Part shown: one piece after another, positions 34,720-35,656 of the stretch
Layout: each line of letters begins with the position of its first letter
How positions within the stretch are numbered: position 1 is the first letter of the stretch
NCBI GenBank assembly: GCA_945915085.1
Contig: CAMEET010000013.1
Coordinates: forward strand, 1-35,656
DNA from: an uncultured Treponema sp.
Lineage (GTDB): Bacteria; Spirochaetota; Spirochaetia; Treponematales; Treponemataceae
Direction: 5' to 3'
Length of the DNA stretch: 35,656 bases
Made by a program: the position numbers and the translations under genes
The notes under the pieces: generated by a model
Database searches by the model: none
What the model saw: the letters and a program-made list of their open reading frames with translations, nothing else
What the model was told of the DNA's origin: nothing

Positions 34720-34747
34720 AGTGTACCACAGAAATAGAAATTTACAA
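34720..34747 (-). promoter_or_regulatory. Candidate promoter of the giant lipoprotein gene
   Basis: On the minus strand TTGTAA (34742-34747), a 16-bp spacer and TACACT (34720-34725) lie 56 nt before the ATG at 34663. This leaves a leader of about 50 nt with a normal ribosome binding site. Confidence 0.5.
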
Positions 34748-34824
34748 TAATTAAATTTTTTAAGCCAACTTTGAATGCAATTTTTCTATATTTGTATCGA
34801 TTTTTAATAAAATTCAGCAAAGAA

Positions 34825-35018
34825 CAGTCAGTCAGTCGCCTTTCACAGCTCACTAACGCTCGGTTGCCGGCTCTAAAAAACAAGGTCTGTCCCTTTTTTT
34901 ATATGGACCAAATCCAGCAAAAAACTCAGTTATTCATGAGCCGGCAACTCACGCTTCGCGTGCCTGTTCAAGCCTCGGTGCGCTGTACAGTTTAAAACCC
35001 TGCACCGAAGACAGTCAG
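34825..35018 (+). repeat. GC-rich element, long version, with nested inverted repeat
   Basis: Both ends match the element at 21503-21620 (18-base left end with one change; CTCGGTGCGCTGTACAGTTT at the right). The middle differs. TTGCCGGCTC (34864-34873) and GAGCCGGCAA (34938-34947) form a perfect 10-bp inverted repeat around 64 bp that contain AAGGTCTGTCCC. This looks like one small element sitting inside another. Confidence 0.65.
34882..34893 (+). repeat. AAGGTCTGTCCC motif, copy 3
   Basis: Exact core followed by TTTTTTT, located between the two arms of the 10-bp inverted repeat at 34864-34947. Confidence 0.75.
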
Positions 35019-35150
35019 CTGGCGAACTTGCTAAAACAATTATATAAAATTTGGAAACTACAATTATTTCAATTTAGCCCTAAATTTGATTTTTAATTTA
35101 ACCGTTATCTGAAGAAATTTTCGTTACAGTCCAAATTGCGTTATATTATC

Positions 35151-35401
35151 AAGGTTTGTCCCTGTTTACATGCTGTTTACATATTTCAAAAACTTATAAA
35201 AACTCAGATTAAACTTACTACAAGTCTTATCACATATATTTTAAAAGAAACATCCCCCTTTGTAAAACACATCTCTCTTGAGTTTTATTACTTCTGTAGA
35301 ATTTTTAAACAGATATTTACGTTTTACTAAATCAAAACCTTTTTTTAAAACTCACACTTCATAAAACCAAAAAAGCTTCACACAAGGCAGGAACAGACCT
35401 T
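35151..35401. repeat. Inverted pair of AAGGTYTGTYCC motifs, about 250 bp apart
   Basis: AAGGTTTGTCCC (35151-35162) faces GGAACAGACCTT (35390-35401). The arms are complementary at 10 of 12 positions. The left arm continues TGTTTACAT, exactly as at 35522-35530, so both elements share their left end. The interior has no convincing gene. Confidence 0.6.
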
Positions 35402-35509
35402 TTATTACTGAATAAACACCTGACACTAGAATCATAATATTTCGATACTTTTATTCACAATTCAGAACCAAACAAACGAGAGACATACCTTAAATTGAGT
35501 TAATTTATC

Positions 35510-35607
35510 AAGGTCTGTCCCTGTTTACATACGCCACAACTTTTTAAAACTCATGTTGCACGTGCTGCGAATTTTTGAAAATTTTGTTTAAAATGGGGAC
35601 AGACCTT
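35510..35607. repeat. 98-bp MITE-like element with perfect 12-bp terminal inverted repeats
   Basis: AAGGTCTGTCCC (35510-35521) and GGGACAGACCTT (35596-35607) are exact inverted copies bounding an AT-rich interior. That interior includes GCACGTGCTG, also present in the 91-bp repeats upstream of 21774. There is no coding capacity, so any mobility would need enzymes supplied from elsewhere. Confidence 0.75.
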
Positions 35608-35656
35608 AATATTATTAATATTTCACAAACCACACGATTTAGAAAAATTTGTCTTA

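Larger units (their letters stand above)
34664..35656. other. Gene-free repeat region at the right end
   Basis: These 993 bp contain the promoter of the giant gene, a GC-rich element (34825-35018), and five AAGGTCTGTCCC-type motifs, four of them in two inverted pairs (35151-35401 and 35510-35607). The sequence between them is AT-rich. Short frames such as 34771-34995 and 35136-35330 run across the repeats and have no recognisable protein character. Confidence 0.75.

Noticed and set aside
34771-35330. Two short plus-strand frames in the right-end spacer
   Set aside because: They read through repeat motifs and have no ribosome binding site; their composition follows the repeats.

Overview
The window is AT-rich bacterial chromosome and most likely comes from a host-associated Treponema-like spirochaete. 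This is inferred from gene content: many lipoproteins with relaxed lipoboxes ending in Ser-Cys, a RarA ATPase fused to a second domain, an HprK/HPr pair beside LexA, FolE2-type GTP cyclohydrolase, sigma-54, and a giant Ig-repeat lipoprotein. No database search was possible.

Layout. 1-5915: end of a solute-binding lipoprotein gene (-), a PLP aminotransferase (-), the folate/pterin pair folD-folE2 (-), then a divergent small outer-membrane barrel candidate and a lipoprotein (+). 5915-10517: rarA fusion (+) converging on ilvB (-). ilvB has a complete amino-acid-type transcription attenuator in front of it: promoter, 18-residue Val/Leu-rich leader peptide, antiterminator and terminator. 10518-12601: a two-gene envelope operon, an acidic-tailed lipoprotein followed by a LysM protein (-). 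12838-16006: a PC4/YdbC-like ssDNA-binding protein (+) whose 3' end overlaps the hprK-ptsH-lexA-holA operon (-). 16022-19287: a 775-residue lipoprotein (+) between two 69-bp GC-rich direct repeats. 19288-21283: hpf (+) converging on rpoN (-). 21284-21773: a repeat-rich spacer. 21774-23102: a membrane-anchored solute-binding-like protein (+). 23330-34663: one lipoprotein of 3777 residues (-). 34664-35656: gene-free, with copies of an AAGGTCTGTCCC repeat.

Most notable are the ilvB attenuator and a recurring promoter arrangement. Five start codons (710-, 2082-, 10447-, 16006-, 21774+) lie 6-9 nt after a -10-like hexamer that is 17 bp from a -35-like hexamer, and none has a Shine-Dalgarno sequence. 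This predicts leaderless or near-leaderless mRNAs, including the regulatory leader peptide itself. The other genes mostly have normal Shine-Dalgarno sites. The intergenic spaces also hold several families of short structured repeats without any transposase gene in the window.
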